DNA of 64,000 nt from Paenibacillus sp. Soil522 (GCF_001428245.1 NZ_LMRV01000027.1:1986-65985), one strand, 5' to 3'. Shown: positions 1-8,610, counted from the stretch's first letter. Numbers and translations: made by a program. Notes: generated by a model not told the origin, from the letters alone.

Positions 1-302
1 TATTTAACACTGACTCACCCGTATATTTTTGTGGTCCTGTCATCGCCTTTTTAGGCTTATATCCTTAGGCATGCCCAAGGAAAAAGCCTTTGAATGGGGA
101 AATACCCGAAAAGGGTACTGGCGAATTGCAGGAAGTCCGATTTTGAACCGAACATTGGATAATCGCTATTGGGAATCTAATGGATTGAGGAGCTTAGCGG
201 ACAGATACAACGAATTACGGAATATTTCGTGAACCGCCGTATACCGAACGGTATGTACGGTGGTGTGAGAGGTCGGGGGCTAGCCGCCCCCTCCTACTCG
301 AT
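1..302 (+). mobile_element. Group II intron, 3' end (partial at window edge)
   Basis: The last ~70 bases (about 230-302) fit the 3' end of a bacterial group II intron. A domain V-like hairpin (GAACCGCCGTAT paired with GTACGGTGGT) is followed by a domain VI-like GC-rich hairpin (GGGGGC/GCCCCC) and the typical CCTACTC stretch before an AT end. The preceding reading frame is the C-terminus of an intron reverse transcriptase. The rest of the intron lies beyond the left edge. The likely 3' boundary at 302 sits two bases from the stop codon of the convergent lipoprotein gene. The exact splice boundary is inferred. Confidence 0.8.
29..232 (+). pseudogene. Group II intron reverse transcriptase/maturase, C-terminal remnant
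   Basis: The frame encodes residues typical of the maturase/endonuclease tail of LtrA-type proteins, including KAFEWGNTRKGYWRIAGSP followed by ILNRTLDN. The homologous core is about 55 residues. Upstream, the same frame has stop codons (TAA and TGA within the first 15 bases), and residues before ISLGMP no longer look like the family's usual TRYRNL segment. The copy is therefore probably frameshifted or degraded, not simply cut by the window. No start codon with a ribosome binding site is visible. Confidence 0.75.
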
Positions 303-304
303 TG

Positions 305-688
305 TCACCAATTAAAAACCCCTGGTTTACCGTCTAAAGCATCGGGAACATAGATTGAGACACGGTATAACCGATTCTTTTTTGGATTAAAGCTTGTACC
401 GTCTTGTTTGGTAAACTCCGTTAAATTCAGACTGGTACCGCCCCTAGGAATGTCGGATTCGTAGAAGTAACGATTATTTATGGTGATTTTTGCGTTATTC
501 CACACATAGCTATTTCCGTTATCGATCATGATATGCTCGGGAGTCGCTGAAAGGGCGACGATTAAATCTACTTTGTCAGACTCATTCGCAGTGCCGCAGG
601 CACTTATACTCAACATCAGTAAAGATGTTAGGAGACATTGCTGTAGGATGTGTGCTATATCTTTTTTTGGATTGTTATGTCTAAACAC
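305..688 (-). CDS. Small lipoprotein of unknown function
   Basis: 127-residue product with an N-terminal hydrophobic stretch ending in the lipobox LSISAC, so it is probably anchored to the outer face of the membrane. The mature part is polar, with no domain I recognise. I prefer the GTG at 688, which has GGGGAGG six bases upstream. An ATG at 712 overlaps the stop of the preceding gene but has GAGGA directly abutting it. It is the last gene of a five-gene minus-strand operon with an exported metallophosphatase, and the intron 3' end lies immediately after its stop. Function unknown. Confidence 0.6.
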   Translation of the reverse strand: MFRHNNPKKDIAHILQQCLLTSLLMLSISACGTANESDKVDLIVALSATPEHIMIDNGNSYVWNNAKITINNRYFYESDIPRGGTSLNLTEFTKQDGTSFNPKKNRLYRVSIYVPDALDGKPGVFNW

Positions 689-708
689 AATGGACCTCCC
701 CGTATCTG

Positions 709-2100
709 TCATTCCTCATAAGATAAGCTTAAATCAAACAGCAGATTAGGCGCTTTGGGATGACTGCGATGAACTTCCACAGCAATGGTGTTGGTTCCTT
801 TCACCAGCTTATTGATATGGTTTTTTAATGAAAAGATGTTGTAAAAGTTGTATTCGCTAGGCAGTGACAGCGACCTATAATCGACTAAGCCTTCTCTTAT
901 GCTGTCGCGATAAATTTCTGACCCATTCAAATAGGCTACAAATCCATCTTCGTATGATATGTGCAAGAGCAGATTGCTTAATTTACCGGGATCATCATCG
1001 ATTACAAATGTTTTACGAAAATAGTAGACGGGTGATTCGCCATTTACAGGCAGCGTTTTTTGGATTTTTCGTTGATCCGCTTTGTCTTGCGTATGGCCCA
1101 AAGGGGCTCGTCCAACTTCCCATGAAGAGTCGTCGTATTGCGGGCTGCGCCAGTCATCTGCCGGCAGGGTAAATGGTTTTTGAATGGGATTTTCCCCTGT
1201 TATATCAAGCTCTAGCGGTACAGCTGCCTTGATATCCTTACTCCCGGGGTGATAATGCCATAACGATTGTATACTAATATAAGCACGCTCATTTACGCTG
1301 TCTGCGAACCTGATACTCGCAACATCCTGCTTTAATTGATCTAATTCATTCCCTTTCTGATCCTGCACTTTTACTGTTAATTGAGTGTCTATTCCTTCAA
1401 TGATAAGCATATGGGACTGAGAAAATTGATGATATACGTCCCAAAGCCCCCATTCCGGATAGGCAGTTGAACGATATTCTGCACTTTCTTGCGTAAGGAC
1501 AGCATGTGGGACATAAACGTTATCCTGAATGAGCACAAGATTTACGCCAAGCTTGCGAACGGTTTCCCAGAAAGCCGGAAACCCGGGATCCTGATTTAAA
1601 AGAACGAAATGATGGACTTGCTTATTCTCGCTGACGGTCTTCTGCAACCAATCCAATTGGGCGTTGTTCCCCTCTGTTATGCCAGCTGCATCTAAGAACA
1701 GTAATCGGGCATTTCCATAATCCATGTAATAGACCGACCTTCCATAAGAAGGCAATAAGTTATTGGGGAGATAGGAATAATTTTGTTCGAAGTTTTCCGG
1801 GTTCGCTGATGACGATGAATCAAATACAGGAAGGAAAGAGTGAAGCGGTAATTTATCGTTTTTTTCAAACAAATGGTCTGCCGCTGCAAATAACGAAACG
1901 CCCTTGGATTGATTTATCCAGCCGCGAAGATCAAGCTGATTTTTTTGTTCGCCAAAATAACCGAATCGGAAGGATACGGGAGCGTTATTAGCTTGCAGAT
2001 AGCCATGGAGAGGGAAATTTGTTGTAAACAAGGAGCCGAATAAAATGAAAATCAGTAAAGAGATCAGGTAAAAAAGTTTATATTTATAGAAATGAGACAT
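709..2100 (-). CDS. Exported metallophosphatase-like protein lacking metal ligands, with C-terminal beta-sandwich
   Basis: 463 residues with an N-terminal signal anchor (about 7-28). Residues ~40-260 follow the neighbouring metallophosphatase at 3167-4738: FRFGYFGEQ aligns with FRFVVLGDS, YYMDYGNARLLFLDA with YYFDYGNTRIITLNS, and LDWLQKTV with RAWLQNTI. The metal-binding signatures are gone: GDS has become GEQ, GNHE is replaced by a serine-rich stretch, and GHEH is absent. Residues ~300-463 form a jelly-roll-like domain (WRSPQYDDSSW ... YFRKTF ... EDGFVAYLNG) common in secreted hydrolases. This suggests a pseudo-enzyme with a binding role. The start has AGGGG about ten bases upstream. The gene is cotranscribed with 305-4738. 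Confidence 0.7.
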   Translation of the reverse strand: MSHFYKYKLFYLISLLIFILFGSLFTTNFPLHGYLQANNAPVSFRFGYFGEQKNQLDLRGWINQSKGVSLFAAADHLFEKNDKLPLHSFLPVFDSSSSANPENFEQNYSYLPNNLLPSYGRSVYYMDYGNARLLFLDAAGITEGNNAQLDWLQKTVSENKQVHHFVLLNQDPGFPAFWETVRKLGVNLVLIQDNVYVPHAVLTQESAEYRSTAYPEWGLWDVYHQFSQSHMLIIEGIDTQLTVKVQDQKGNELDQLKQDVASIRFADSVNERAYISIQSLWHYHPGSKDIKAAVPLELDITGENPIQKPFTLPADDWRSPQYDDSSWEVGRAPLGHTQDKADQRKIQKTLPVNGESPVYYFRKTFVIDDDPGKLSNLLLHISYEDGFVAYLNGSEIYRDSIREGLVDYRSLSLPSEYNFYNIFSLKNHINKLVKGTNTIAVEVHRSHPKAPNLLFDLSLSYEE

Positions 2101-2119
2101 ATGTATAAACCCCTATCTT

Positions 2120-2509
2120 TTAATAAGAAGTGGTAGGATTCCAACCGAAAAGCGCGTGAATCACAGGAGGCCAGATGAAAACCGTGATGATTATCATACC
2201 GGCAACAAAGGCATAAATCGAATGCCTTAATGAAAATTCCCGGTTTTTTAGCAGGAAAAAAAGCAATAACCAGCTCACTAACCAAACGATAAGTCCGATC
2301 GTTTCTTTCCCTGCATAGGGACCGATTTTTTCCCATCCCGGTATCCAAACGCTCATTTTTAACAGAAATAAATTAGCGCGTTCGGGTTTAGCTACACTCC
2401 ATAGATGACTGCAAACCAAGCTTGCTAATCCGAGCCATACGGAAAGCAAAGTGGCCGCAATTTCTCCGGAATTCCGATTTCCGGAACTTCGATTAAAGGA
2501 TTCTGTCAT
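2120..2509 (-). CDS. Small membrane protein of unknown function
   Basis: 129 residues with about three or four hydrophobic segments (roughly 22-42, 68-88, 94-114 and the C-terminus) and no recognised domain. The start is the ATG at 2509, preceded by GAGGAGTGAAGAA. A TTG fifteen bases upstream would put the ribosome binding site inside the coding region. It lies 19 bases ahead of the phosphatase-like gene and 55 after the next membrane-protein gene, so all five genes are probably one transcript. It may serve as a membrane partner for the exported phosphatase proteins; that is inference from position only. Confidence 0.6.
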   Translation of the reverse strand: MTESFNRSSGNRNSGEIAATLLSVWLGLASLVCSHLWSVAKPERANLFLLKMSVWIPGWEKIGPYAGKETIGLIVWLVSWLLLFFLLKNREFSLRHSIYAFVAGMIIITVFIWPPVIHALFGWNPTTSY

Positions 2510-2564
2510 TTCTTCACTCCTCAAGAGTTTAGCTTTAGCAAAACTGGCATCATAAGCATAGTCT

Positions 2565-3128
2565 TTAGACTATTTTTAATTTAGTGATACCGAGTCCAAA
2601 CACGAAACCAATCAACAGAAAAAACCACATTAAAGTTACAAGCAAAGCGATGACAGATGAAACCCCTTTAACGGCTTCGATATCGCGTTTAAACCTCCAC
2701 AGTAAAAAGCTTGCAGCCACGCCTAAAGGCAAAGGGAACAAAGAGGCAAATTCCTTAAATTCCATCATCACTAAATGACCTAGCGGAGCATTATATAAAA
2801 ACCATTGCTGTGCGCCATCGGGAGCCCGATAGCCTATGTAAAGCCAGTTTCCAATAATAATTGTCACGAGAATTAGAATATTCGTTATCCATAGCGGGAG
2901 TTCAAGCTTCTTCACAGATCCTTCTTTAGCGCGCAGGAAAGGATACAACGCATGCAGGACATAACAGCTTAAAATAACGGTTAAGGTTGCCCCTAATCCG
3001 TGCAGGATACTATCAAGCTTGTGGGTGCTTAGACCGAATAAGTTAAAAACGGGAATAAGAAGAAAGAAGAAGGCGGCCATAATGCCTTGAGTGACCGCCA
3101 AATCCCGAGAGTTAAATATAGGCTTCAT
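2565..3128 (-). CDS. Multi-pass membrane protein of unknown function
   Basis: 187 residues with about five predicted membrane helices (near 13-33, 42-64, 78-100, 125-146 and 160-182). Histidines lie near the helices (HGLGATL, CYVLHALYP, GHLVMMEF), but no haem- or metal-binding signature is firm enough to name a family. It is the second gene of the minus-strand operon, 38 bases after the metallophosphatase stop. The start ATG has a modest AAAGGTAG upstream. I do not recognise the family. Confidence 0.6.
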   Translation of the reverse strand: MKPIFNSRDLAVTQGIMAAFFFLLIPVFNLFGLSTHKLDSILHGLGATLTVILSCYVLHALYPFLRAKEGSVKKLELPLWITNILILVTIIIGNWLYIGYRAPDGAQQWFLYNAPLGHLVMMEFKEFASLFPLPLGVAASFLLWRFKRDIEAVKGVSSVIALLVTLMWFFLLIGFVFGLGITKLKIV

Positions 3129-3166
3129 CTATGAAATCATCTACCTTTTTATTATGAATGTACTCT

Positions 3167-4738
3167 TTACTCGTACGTTACGGTTAACTTTGGACGACTG
3201 CTCGCCGTAGAGTATTCACTGGATCTGATATCGAGTCCATCTGCATTGCTGCTGTCCGTAATGATCATTCCATAATTAGTTGAAGGGTTGTTTATCCAAG
3301 ATTGTACGAGAGCCTTGCCGCTCGTATTTAAGTTGATCGTATAGGTTCCTATACTGCTAGCTGTCATCGTCCCGAGTACGGTTGTCCCTCTATCCGTTGA
3401 TCCGCTGGCTCCGGCCGTTGTCCAATTCGAGCCGCTGGCAAATTGGTTCCATGTAGCTCCGCCTTCCGTCCAGTTTCGTTTCATTTCATAAAGCTCATAG
3501 GTATTCGCACTTGCGTCGAATACACTCAGGGCGATGCTTGCCGAGGTCACTGTTTTTCCAGTTGGAATACTCGAAGTGTCCCATTTCATAATCGATGCTA
3601 AATCCTTCGTGCTGCCGCTAGGATCATCGCCATCTACAAGAAGTGTTGCTGAAATACCGTAGTTTGCTGTTGCACTGTTTTGCGAAATGTAAGTATCTAA
3701 GTTTCCAGCGTAGCCAGTTGAAGGATACACGCCATTTTGGAACGACGTTGTAGTCGACGGAGGAGGAGTGGAACCGTCGCGCGTTACCGAGAAAGAATCA
3801 ATCTGGTTATTGTTAATATCGAATGTGGTAAAGGTAGCTGTCGCGTCCGCGATATCCACAACCGTATATTGATAGCTGGCTGCAGGCCCAACCACGACAT
3901 TTGTTGAATTGGTATTTGTAGAAGAAAGGGGGGCGCCGCCTCCGCCAATCGTCAATTGATAGATCGTATTGCCGAACGTATATCCGTTCCCGTTAAACGT
4001 ACTGTAAATTTTTCGGCGATTGTAATTGTGCTCATGCCCAACTAGAACGGCTGTAACATTGTTTGCGTCCAGAATATCCCAAACAGCATCGCGCTGAGCA
4101 GCGTTAGCGTCAAGCGAAGCGCCGTAATGAGCTCCGATTGGATAAGCCGGAACGTGAAATTGTACGATATTATGTGTTTTTCCACCGCTTTGAATGGTAT
4201 TCTGCAACCAAGCGCGTTGGTTAGAATCAATAATATATTTGCCGTTTGCATCTTTGCGATTGGAGTTCAATGTAATAATCCGCGTATTTCCGTAATCAAA
4301 ATAATAAGCTGATCTTTGGTATCCGGACAATTGTCCTGTAGGCAAATGTGTAAATGCATTGCTGAATATGGTTTCATCATTTTCGTGATTTCCCAAAGTC
4401 GGATAAATCGCAGTCATCGGATAATAATCATCCATAATATTTTTCCATGCAGTCAGCTGATTGCCGACATCTGCGCCTCCTGTCACCTGATCCCCTGTAA
4501 ATAACACAAAGCTTGGCTGAACGGCTAAGCCTTTTACTTTTGTCATTAAACTGCGAAGGGTTGTTTCATTAACCCCATTTGTCGATCCGCGGCTATCCCC
4601 CAAAACGACAAATCGGAATGATGTTGTTACGGCATCGACCTTGTTATTATGATTCACTGCAAATACGGCGAACAGTGTAAACATCATGGCAGCGATGAGC
4701 AAGTAGGCCAGCCATTTTTTTTGTGAAATGATAATCAT
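3167..4738 (-). CDS. Exported calcineurin-like metallophosphatase with C-terminal DNRLRE-type domain
   Basis: 523 residues. A signal segment (about 9-30) precedes a complete calcineurin-like metallophosphatase core with all motifs: VVLGDSRG, FTGDQV, LGNHEND, QFHVP and VGHEHNYNRR. These bind a dinuclear metal centre that hydrolyses phosphomonoesters or diesters outside the cell. After a proline/threonine linker, residues ~335-523 match a DNRLRE/CBM96-like beta-sandwich (DTYISQN, LVDGDD, IMKWDTSSIP, RPKLTVTYE) that probably binds polysaccharide or wall material. GGAGGGG precedes the ATG. It is the first gene of the operon; its natural substrate is unknown. Confidence 0.85.
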   Translation of the reverse strand: MIIISQKKWLAYLLIAAMMFTLFAVFAVNHNNKVDAVTTSFRFVVLGDSRGSTNGVNETTLRSLMTKVKGLAVQPSFVLFTGDQVTGGADVGNQLTAWKNIMDDYYPMTAIYPTLGNHENDETIFSNAFTHLPTGQLSGYQRSAYYFDYGNTRIITLNSNRKDANGKYIIDSNQRAWLQNTIQSGGKTHNIVQFHVPAYPIGAHYGASLDANAAQRDAVWDILDANNVTAVLVGHEHNYNRRKIYSTFNGNGYTFGNTIYQLTIGGGGAPLSSTNTNSTNVVVGPAASYQYTVVDIADATATFTTFDINNNQIDSFSVTRDGSTPPPSTTTSFQNGVYPSTGYAGNLDTYISQNSATANYGISATLLVDGDDPSGSTKDLASIMKWDTSSIPTGKTVTSASIALSVFDASANTYELYEMKRNWTEGGATWNQFASGSNWTTAGASGSTDRGTTVLGTMTASSIGTYTINLNTSGKALVQSWINNPSTNYGMIITDSSNADGLDIRSSEYSTASSRPKLTVTYE

Positions 4739-4955
4739 TACTTACCCCTCCAACTATTTTATTTTTGGTTAAATGTGTCCTGACATGTAACCAAATATTA
4801 CTATAAAATAGTTTTGTGCTCTGAAAGTTATGAAAATGCTAAGTTTATATGGTGATATTATATTGGTTTTGTGAAAATTATTTTTGTATAAATTCTTCCT
4901 TGTTCATGCAAATTAAACCTTATGGATGATGAGAACTTTAGGAGGCGAAATTAGC
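4739..4955. promoter_or_regulatory. Divergent promoter region
   Basis: AT-rich intergenic stretch between the metallophosphatase operon (leftward) and the small acidic gene (rightward). A plausible rightward promoter is TTGGTT, an ~18-base spacer and TATAAA (about 4864-4893). The leftward ribosome binding site lies at 4744-4750. No palindromic operator stands out. Confidence 0.35.
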
Positions 4956-5192
4956 GTGGAAGACGACCGGAAAGACAGGGTAAACGAGGATAATGATGGA
5001 GTTCTCATGGAGGAGTTGGAGGTTGATTCCGATGTTAATGAGGATCGTAACCGGGAACAGCAATTGGACGATTCATTTCAGGACTGGTACCGTAATATTG
5101 GGTATTGGGTACAGCAAAAAGATGATATAACTCAGGTGCCGAAGGCGAACGTTTTCGATGCCTTTCCCGATTTAGATGACGAATACGTGTAA
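4956..5192 (+). CDS. Small highly acidic protein of unknown function
   Basis: 78 residues, very rich in Asp and Glu in the N-terminal half (EDDRKDRVNEDND), with a short aromatic patch (FQDWYRNIGYWVQQ) near the centre. No signal peptide or membrane helix. The GTG at 4956 is preferred because AGGAGG lies ten bases upstream. Two upstream ATGs in the same frame lie at or before this site. A clear terminator follows, so it is a single-gene unit. Function not recognised. Confidence 0.6.
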   Translation: MEDDRKDRVNEDNDGVLMEELEVDSDVNEDRNREQQLDDSFQDWYRNIGYWVQQKDDITQVPKANVFDAFPDLDDEYV

Positions 5193-5221
5193 GATAAAGC
5201 GGAAAAGTTTTTTTGTGTTAG

Positions 5222-5256
5222 GGGATCGAGTGATGAAACTCGATCCCGCTTTTTAT
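5222..5256 (+). terminator. Rho-independent terminator
   Basis: Perfect stem GGGATCGAG / CTCGATCCC with loop TGATGAAA-like sequence, followed by GCTTTTTATT. It ends the small acidic gene. Confidence 0.85.
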
Positions 5257-5298
5257 TATGTAAGCCTGTCCGCCGGATGTATGCTTCCACGTGCACCC

Positions 5299-6063
5299 CT
5301 AGTTAAGCCCGGGGACGATCATAAGTTCAACTTGTTTATCCGTTAAAATTTCTATCATTTTACGATCGGGTTCCTGATCCGTAACAATGACATTAATTTT
5401 TCCGAAATCGCAAATTCGGTGGAAAAGATGTTTTTCGAATTTTGATGAATCAGCCAATACGATAACTTGATCAGCTCTTTCAATCATCTTTAATTTCAAA
5501 TAAGCCTCGTCAACAGAAGGGGCCGATAACCCGTCGGATGAAATGCCGCATGCGCCAAGAAACAATTTATCTACTTTGAAGTCTGCTAACATTTCTAATG
5601 TACGGGGTCCGGAGACATTCCGGTGCCAGGCATTTAATTCGCCGCCCAGCAGCTGTGTCTTTATATCCGGGTTTTCACACAAAACGCTGGCTATATCAAT
5701 GGAATTGGTTACAACGACGTTGTTTTTCGTACATAAGTATTCAGCGGTAAATTGTACGGTTGTCGAGGTATCCATTAATAGATAGTCTCCATCTTTAATA
5801 AGAGAAGCCGCGAATTGACCAATAGCGCGTTTGTTTCCCGAATCTTGAAACCGTTCCCTGTAGCTCCTTATATTTTTCGTAAGAGTGGGCAGCATGGCTC
5901 CGCCCCGAATACGAATAATAGCTCCGTCTTCTTCTAATTTGACTAAGTCGCGTCTTGCAGTATCGCGGGAAACGCCATACAGCTCACAAATATCCTCAAG
6001 CTGAATTTTTTGTTTTTCTTTCAAATATTGAATGATCGATTGTGTTCTTTCATCTTGATTCAT
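5299..6063 (-). CDS. DeoR/GlpR-family transcriptional regulator
   Basis: 254 residues. The N-terminal winged helix (about 5-55) carries the DeoR signature region (DICELYGVSRDTARRDL, then IRGGA). The C-terminal DeoRC domain (about 75-235) has the sugar-phosphate sensing fold (GDYLLMDTSTT, LFLGACGIS, LADSSKF). Such proteins usually repress a sugar-catabolic operon until a phosphorylated sugar binds. The ATG at 6063 is chosen because GGAAGAGG lies upstream; a GTG ten codons earlier has no such site. It is divergent from the oxidoreductase at 6238, the likely target gene. Confidence 0.85.
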   Translation of the reverse strand: MNQDERTQSIIQYLKEKQKIQLEDICELYGVSRDTARRDLVKLEEDGAIIRIRGGAMLPTLTKNIRSYRERFQDSGNKRAIGQFAASLIKDGDYLLMDTSTTVQFTAEYLCTKNNVVVTNSIDIASVLCENPDIKTQLLGGELNAWHRNVSGPRTLEMLADFKVDKLFLGACGISSDGLSAPSVDEAYLKLKMIERADQVIVLADSSKFEKHLFHRICDFGKINVIVTDQEPDRKMIEILTDKQVELMIVPGLN

Positions 6064-6180
6064 CACTAGACCTCTTCCAAAAAAGGATTTCACTTATAAG
6101 TATAAGTTTCTTGTCAAAATGTTTCAACATTACTTAAAATTATAAGCAAAAAACTTAAATATCTTGCTTTATTTAGTTTT

Positions 6181-6209
6181 TTGACTTATTATGAGGTCGT
6201 ATTTAATCA
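6181..6209 (+). promoter_or_regulatory. Probable promoter of the oxidoreductase gene
   Basis: TTGACT at 6181 followed after ~15-17 bases by TTTAAT/TAATCA. The upstream AT-rich region has repeated ATAAG/CTTAT elements that could be DeoR operators. A promoter here argues that translation starts downstream at 6238, not at 6181. Confidence 0.45.
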
Positions 6210-6237
6210 TTTTTTGCAGATGAAGGGGATGGATTAT

Positions 6238-7281
6238 TTGAGAAAAGTAAAGGTCGGCATCATTGGTTACGGTTTTTCCGGGAAAACTTTTCATGCGCCT
6301 ATTATCCAAACGGTTGAAGGATTAGAAATTTCAAAAATCGTTTCTTCAAATGCTCTGAAAGTAAAGGAAGATTATCCTGACGTCCAGGTTGTTCCCGATG
6401 TTGAACAGCTGTTTACGGATCCTGCTATAGACCTAATTGTCATCACTACGCCAAACACTACGCATTATCCATTTGTCAAACAAGCCTTATTATCGGGAAA
6501 ACATGTTGTGGTCGAGAAACCGTTCGTTATCCATTCTAAAGAAGCGCAAGAGCTGATCGAAATAGCTGCCGCGCAAAATAAAATAATAAGCGTTTATCAA
6601 AACAGAAGATGGGACAATGATTTCCTTACCGTTAAGGAATGCTTGGAGTCGGGCGTTATGGGTGAAATCTATTCGTATGAAGCGCATTATGACCGGTTTC
6701 GTCCTGAAGTAACCAGCCGGTGGAGAGAGCAAAATATGGAAGGCTCGGGTATGCTTTATGACCTTGGCTCGCATTTGATCGATCAAGCTCTTCATTTATT
6801 TGGGCTTCCCGAAACGGTGTTTGGCGATGTGATGGCCCAAAGAAACGATTCGGTCACCGATGATTATTTTCATATTATTTTAGGATATGGAAGATTAAGA
6901 GTTATTTTGCATTCCGGTTCGATCGTGAAGAGCGCCGGTCCTAAATTTCAAATACACGGGGATAAGGGCAGTTTTATTAAATATGGCTTGGATTCGCAAG
7001 AGAATTCATTAAAGCAAGGGAAAGTGCCTGGCGACGCTCTTTGGGGCAAGGACCTTGAAAAAAACTATGGAGAATTAACGGTAAATGTAGGTGATATGCA
7101 GCTGAAAGGAAAGCTTGAAACAAAAGCAGGCGCATACGAATCTTTCTATAATGGTATTTACGATTCCATTGCTGAAAGCAAACCAGCTCCTGTAAACGCA
7201 GCCGATGCCATGAATACGATAAAGGTTATCGAGTTGGTTAAAAAGAGCAGTCAGGAAAAAAGAGTCGTTTCATTCGAATAA
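6238..7281 (+). CDS. Gfo/Idh/MocA oxidoreductase, IolU/YvaA-like
   Basis: 347 residues. An N-terminal Rossmann domain binds NAD(P) (VGIIGYGFSGKTFHAP), EKPF follows near residue 95, and a C-terminal Gfo/Idh/MocA alpha/beta domain contains DLGSHLIDQALHLFG with the usual catalytic-region histidine. The GYGFSGKTFHAP start and the RRWDNDF segment are typical of the YvaA/IolU and YdgJ group, in which some members act on scyllo-inositol; the substrate here is inferred. TTG at 6238 with AAGGGG nine bases upstream gives the usual N-terminus. Divergent DeoR gene suggests sugar-responsive control. Confidence 0.8.
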   Translation: MRKVKVGIIGYGFSGKTFHAPIIQTVEGLEISKIVSSNALKVKEDYPDVQVVPDVEQLFTDPAIDLIVITTPNTTHYPFVKQALLSGKHVVVEKPFVIHSKEAQELIEIAAAQNKIISVYQNRRWDNDFLTVKECLESGVMGEIYSYEAHYDRFRPEVTSRWREQNMEGSGMLYDLGSHLIDQALHLFGLPETVFGDVMAQRNDSVTDDYFHIILGYGRLRVILHSGSIVKSAGPKFQIHGDKGSFIKYGLDSQENSLKQGKVPGDALWGKDLEKNYGELTVNVGDMQLKGKLETKAGAYESFYNGIYDSIAESKPAPVNAADAMNTIKVIELVKKSSQEKRVVSFE

Positions 7282-7337
7282 TGGTATAGTGCATACACAA
7301 ATTACAGCCGTATAACGGAGAAATTGTCTCAAAAAAG

Positions 7338-7362
7338 CTTCCTGCACCGGAAGTTTTTTTTT
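7338..7362 (+). terminator. Rho-independent terminator
   Basis: CTTCC/GGAAG stem with a six-base loop followed by nine T residues, downstream of the oxidoreductase. Confidence 0.8.
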
Positions 7363-7496
7363 ATGCCCGCAAGTTTATTAAAAAGCAAAAAAAAGTAGAT
7401 TTATAATAGGCATGAGCAGCATATACTTTAATAAGAGGAAAGTTTCCGCAGGGAAACATTTTGTTCTCCGGTAAAATAATATTTTTTTATTAATTT

Positions 7497-7514
7497 TGTT
7501 GCATTGATGCAACA
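7497..7514. promoter_or_regulatory. Perfect inverted repeat, probable operator
   Basis: TGTTGCAT TG ATGCAACA is a perfect 8+8 palindrome 36 bases before the multicopper oxidase start and just upstream of its ribosome binding site. It is a good candidate operator for the oxidase-ZIP-TatA operon. The cognate regulator is not identifiable from this window. Confidence 0.5.
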
Positions 7515-7549
7515 CAATTTTCTTATCTAAACTTGGAGGTGAATGTATA

Positions 7550-8593
7550 ATGTCACTTGGTCAAAAAAATAATTTATCAAGAAGAAGTGTATTGAAAATC
7601 GGAGCAGCAGGAATTTTGGGTGTATTAGGCAGCAGCTTTTTGAATACGAGTGCATTATTCGGCAAAACGGCGAACGCCATGGGGAAGGAAGAAACGAATC
7701 ATGCCCTTCATAATCAGATGAAGCATGGCATGGCGCATGGCTACGACCCAGGCACCGATTCCACTCCGGGTTTGGAAGCAGCGGTCAAGGCATTAACTTC
7801 ATTTGATTATGGTGTAATCAGCAAGTCTCCAGACGGAAAAACAATAAGAGAGTACAGCATTATCGCATCGGAGACAGAGGTGGAAATTGCCAAGGGAATG
7901 AAGTTCCCGGGATGGACGTATAACGGCACCATTCCAGGGCCGACTATTCGCTGTACAGAAGGAGACATCATACGAATAAAATTTGGAAATGCTTCGTCAC
8001 ACCCGCATTCCATTCATATGCACGGCATCCATCCTACGAATATGGACGGTTTGGAGCCGATTGCCCCGGGTGAGGAATTTGTTTACGAATTTGAAGCGAA
8101 GCCTGCCGGCTTGCAAATTTACCACTGCCATGTACCGCCGTTAGCGAGACATATTCATAAAGGGCTTTACGGCAATTTCATTATTGACCCTAAGAAACCG
8201 CGGAAACCGGCAAAAGAGCTCACGATGGTCATGAACGGCTTCGATTTGGACTTGGATGGCGAGAACGAGGTATACACCGTAAACGGCTACGCATTTGCTT
8301 ATCAGTCCAGACCGATAAAAGTGAAAACGGGAGAGCTGGTACGTATTTATTTAAGCAATTTGACGGAGTTCGACCCGATTAACTCGTTTCATTTGCATGC
8401 CAATTTCTTCGACTATTATCCGATAGGGGCAGACCCGGATGCGCGTTCGCTATATACGGATGTCATCATGCAGTGCCAAGGTGAAAGAGGTATTATTGAG
8501 GTCACGTTTCCTTCGTCCGGAAAATATATGTTCCATGCGCATCAGAGCGAGTTTGCGGAGCTTGGATGGATGGGATTCTTTGAAGCCGAATAA
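7550..8593 (+). CDS. Tat-exported two-domain multicopper oxidase
   Basis: 347 residues. A twin-arginine signal (SRRSVLK, then a hydrophobic stretch ending near TANA) directs the folded protein out through Tat. Two cupredoxin domains follow. Domain 1 has HSIHMHGIH and HCHVPPLARHIHKGL, which provide the type 1 copper Cys/His set plus trinuclear or type 2 ligands; the axial position looks like Leu, not Met. Domain 2 has FHLH and FHAHQSEF but no Cys, so a type 1 site is expected only in domain 1, as in nitrite reductase-like proteins. A strong GGAGGTG precedes the ATG. First gene of a metal cassette; metal or nitrite substrate unknown. Confidence 0.85.
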   Translation: MSLGQKNNLSRRSVLKIGAAGILGVLGSSFLNTSALFGKTANAMGKEETNHALHNQMKHGMAHGYDPGTDSTPGLEAAVKALTSFDYGVISKSPDGKTIREYSIIASETEVEIAKGMKFPGWTYNGTIPGPTIRCTEGDIIRIKFGNASSHPHSIHMHGIHPTNMDGLEPIAPGEEFVYEFEAKPAGLQIYHCHVPPLARHIHKGLYGNFIIDPKKPRKPAKELTMVMNGFDLDLDGENEVYTVNGYAFAYQSRPIKVKTGELVRIYLSNLTEFDPINSFHLHANFFDYYPIGADPDARSLYTDVIMQCQGERGIIEVTFPSSGKYMFHAHQSEFAELGWMGFFEAE

Positions 8594-8610
8594 AAAAGGA
8601 GGAGTATCAT

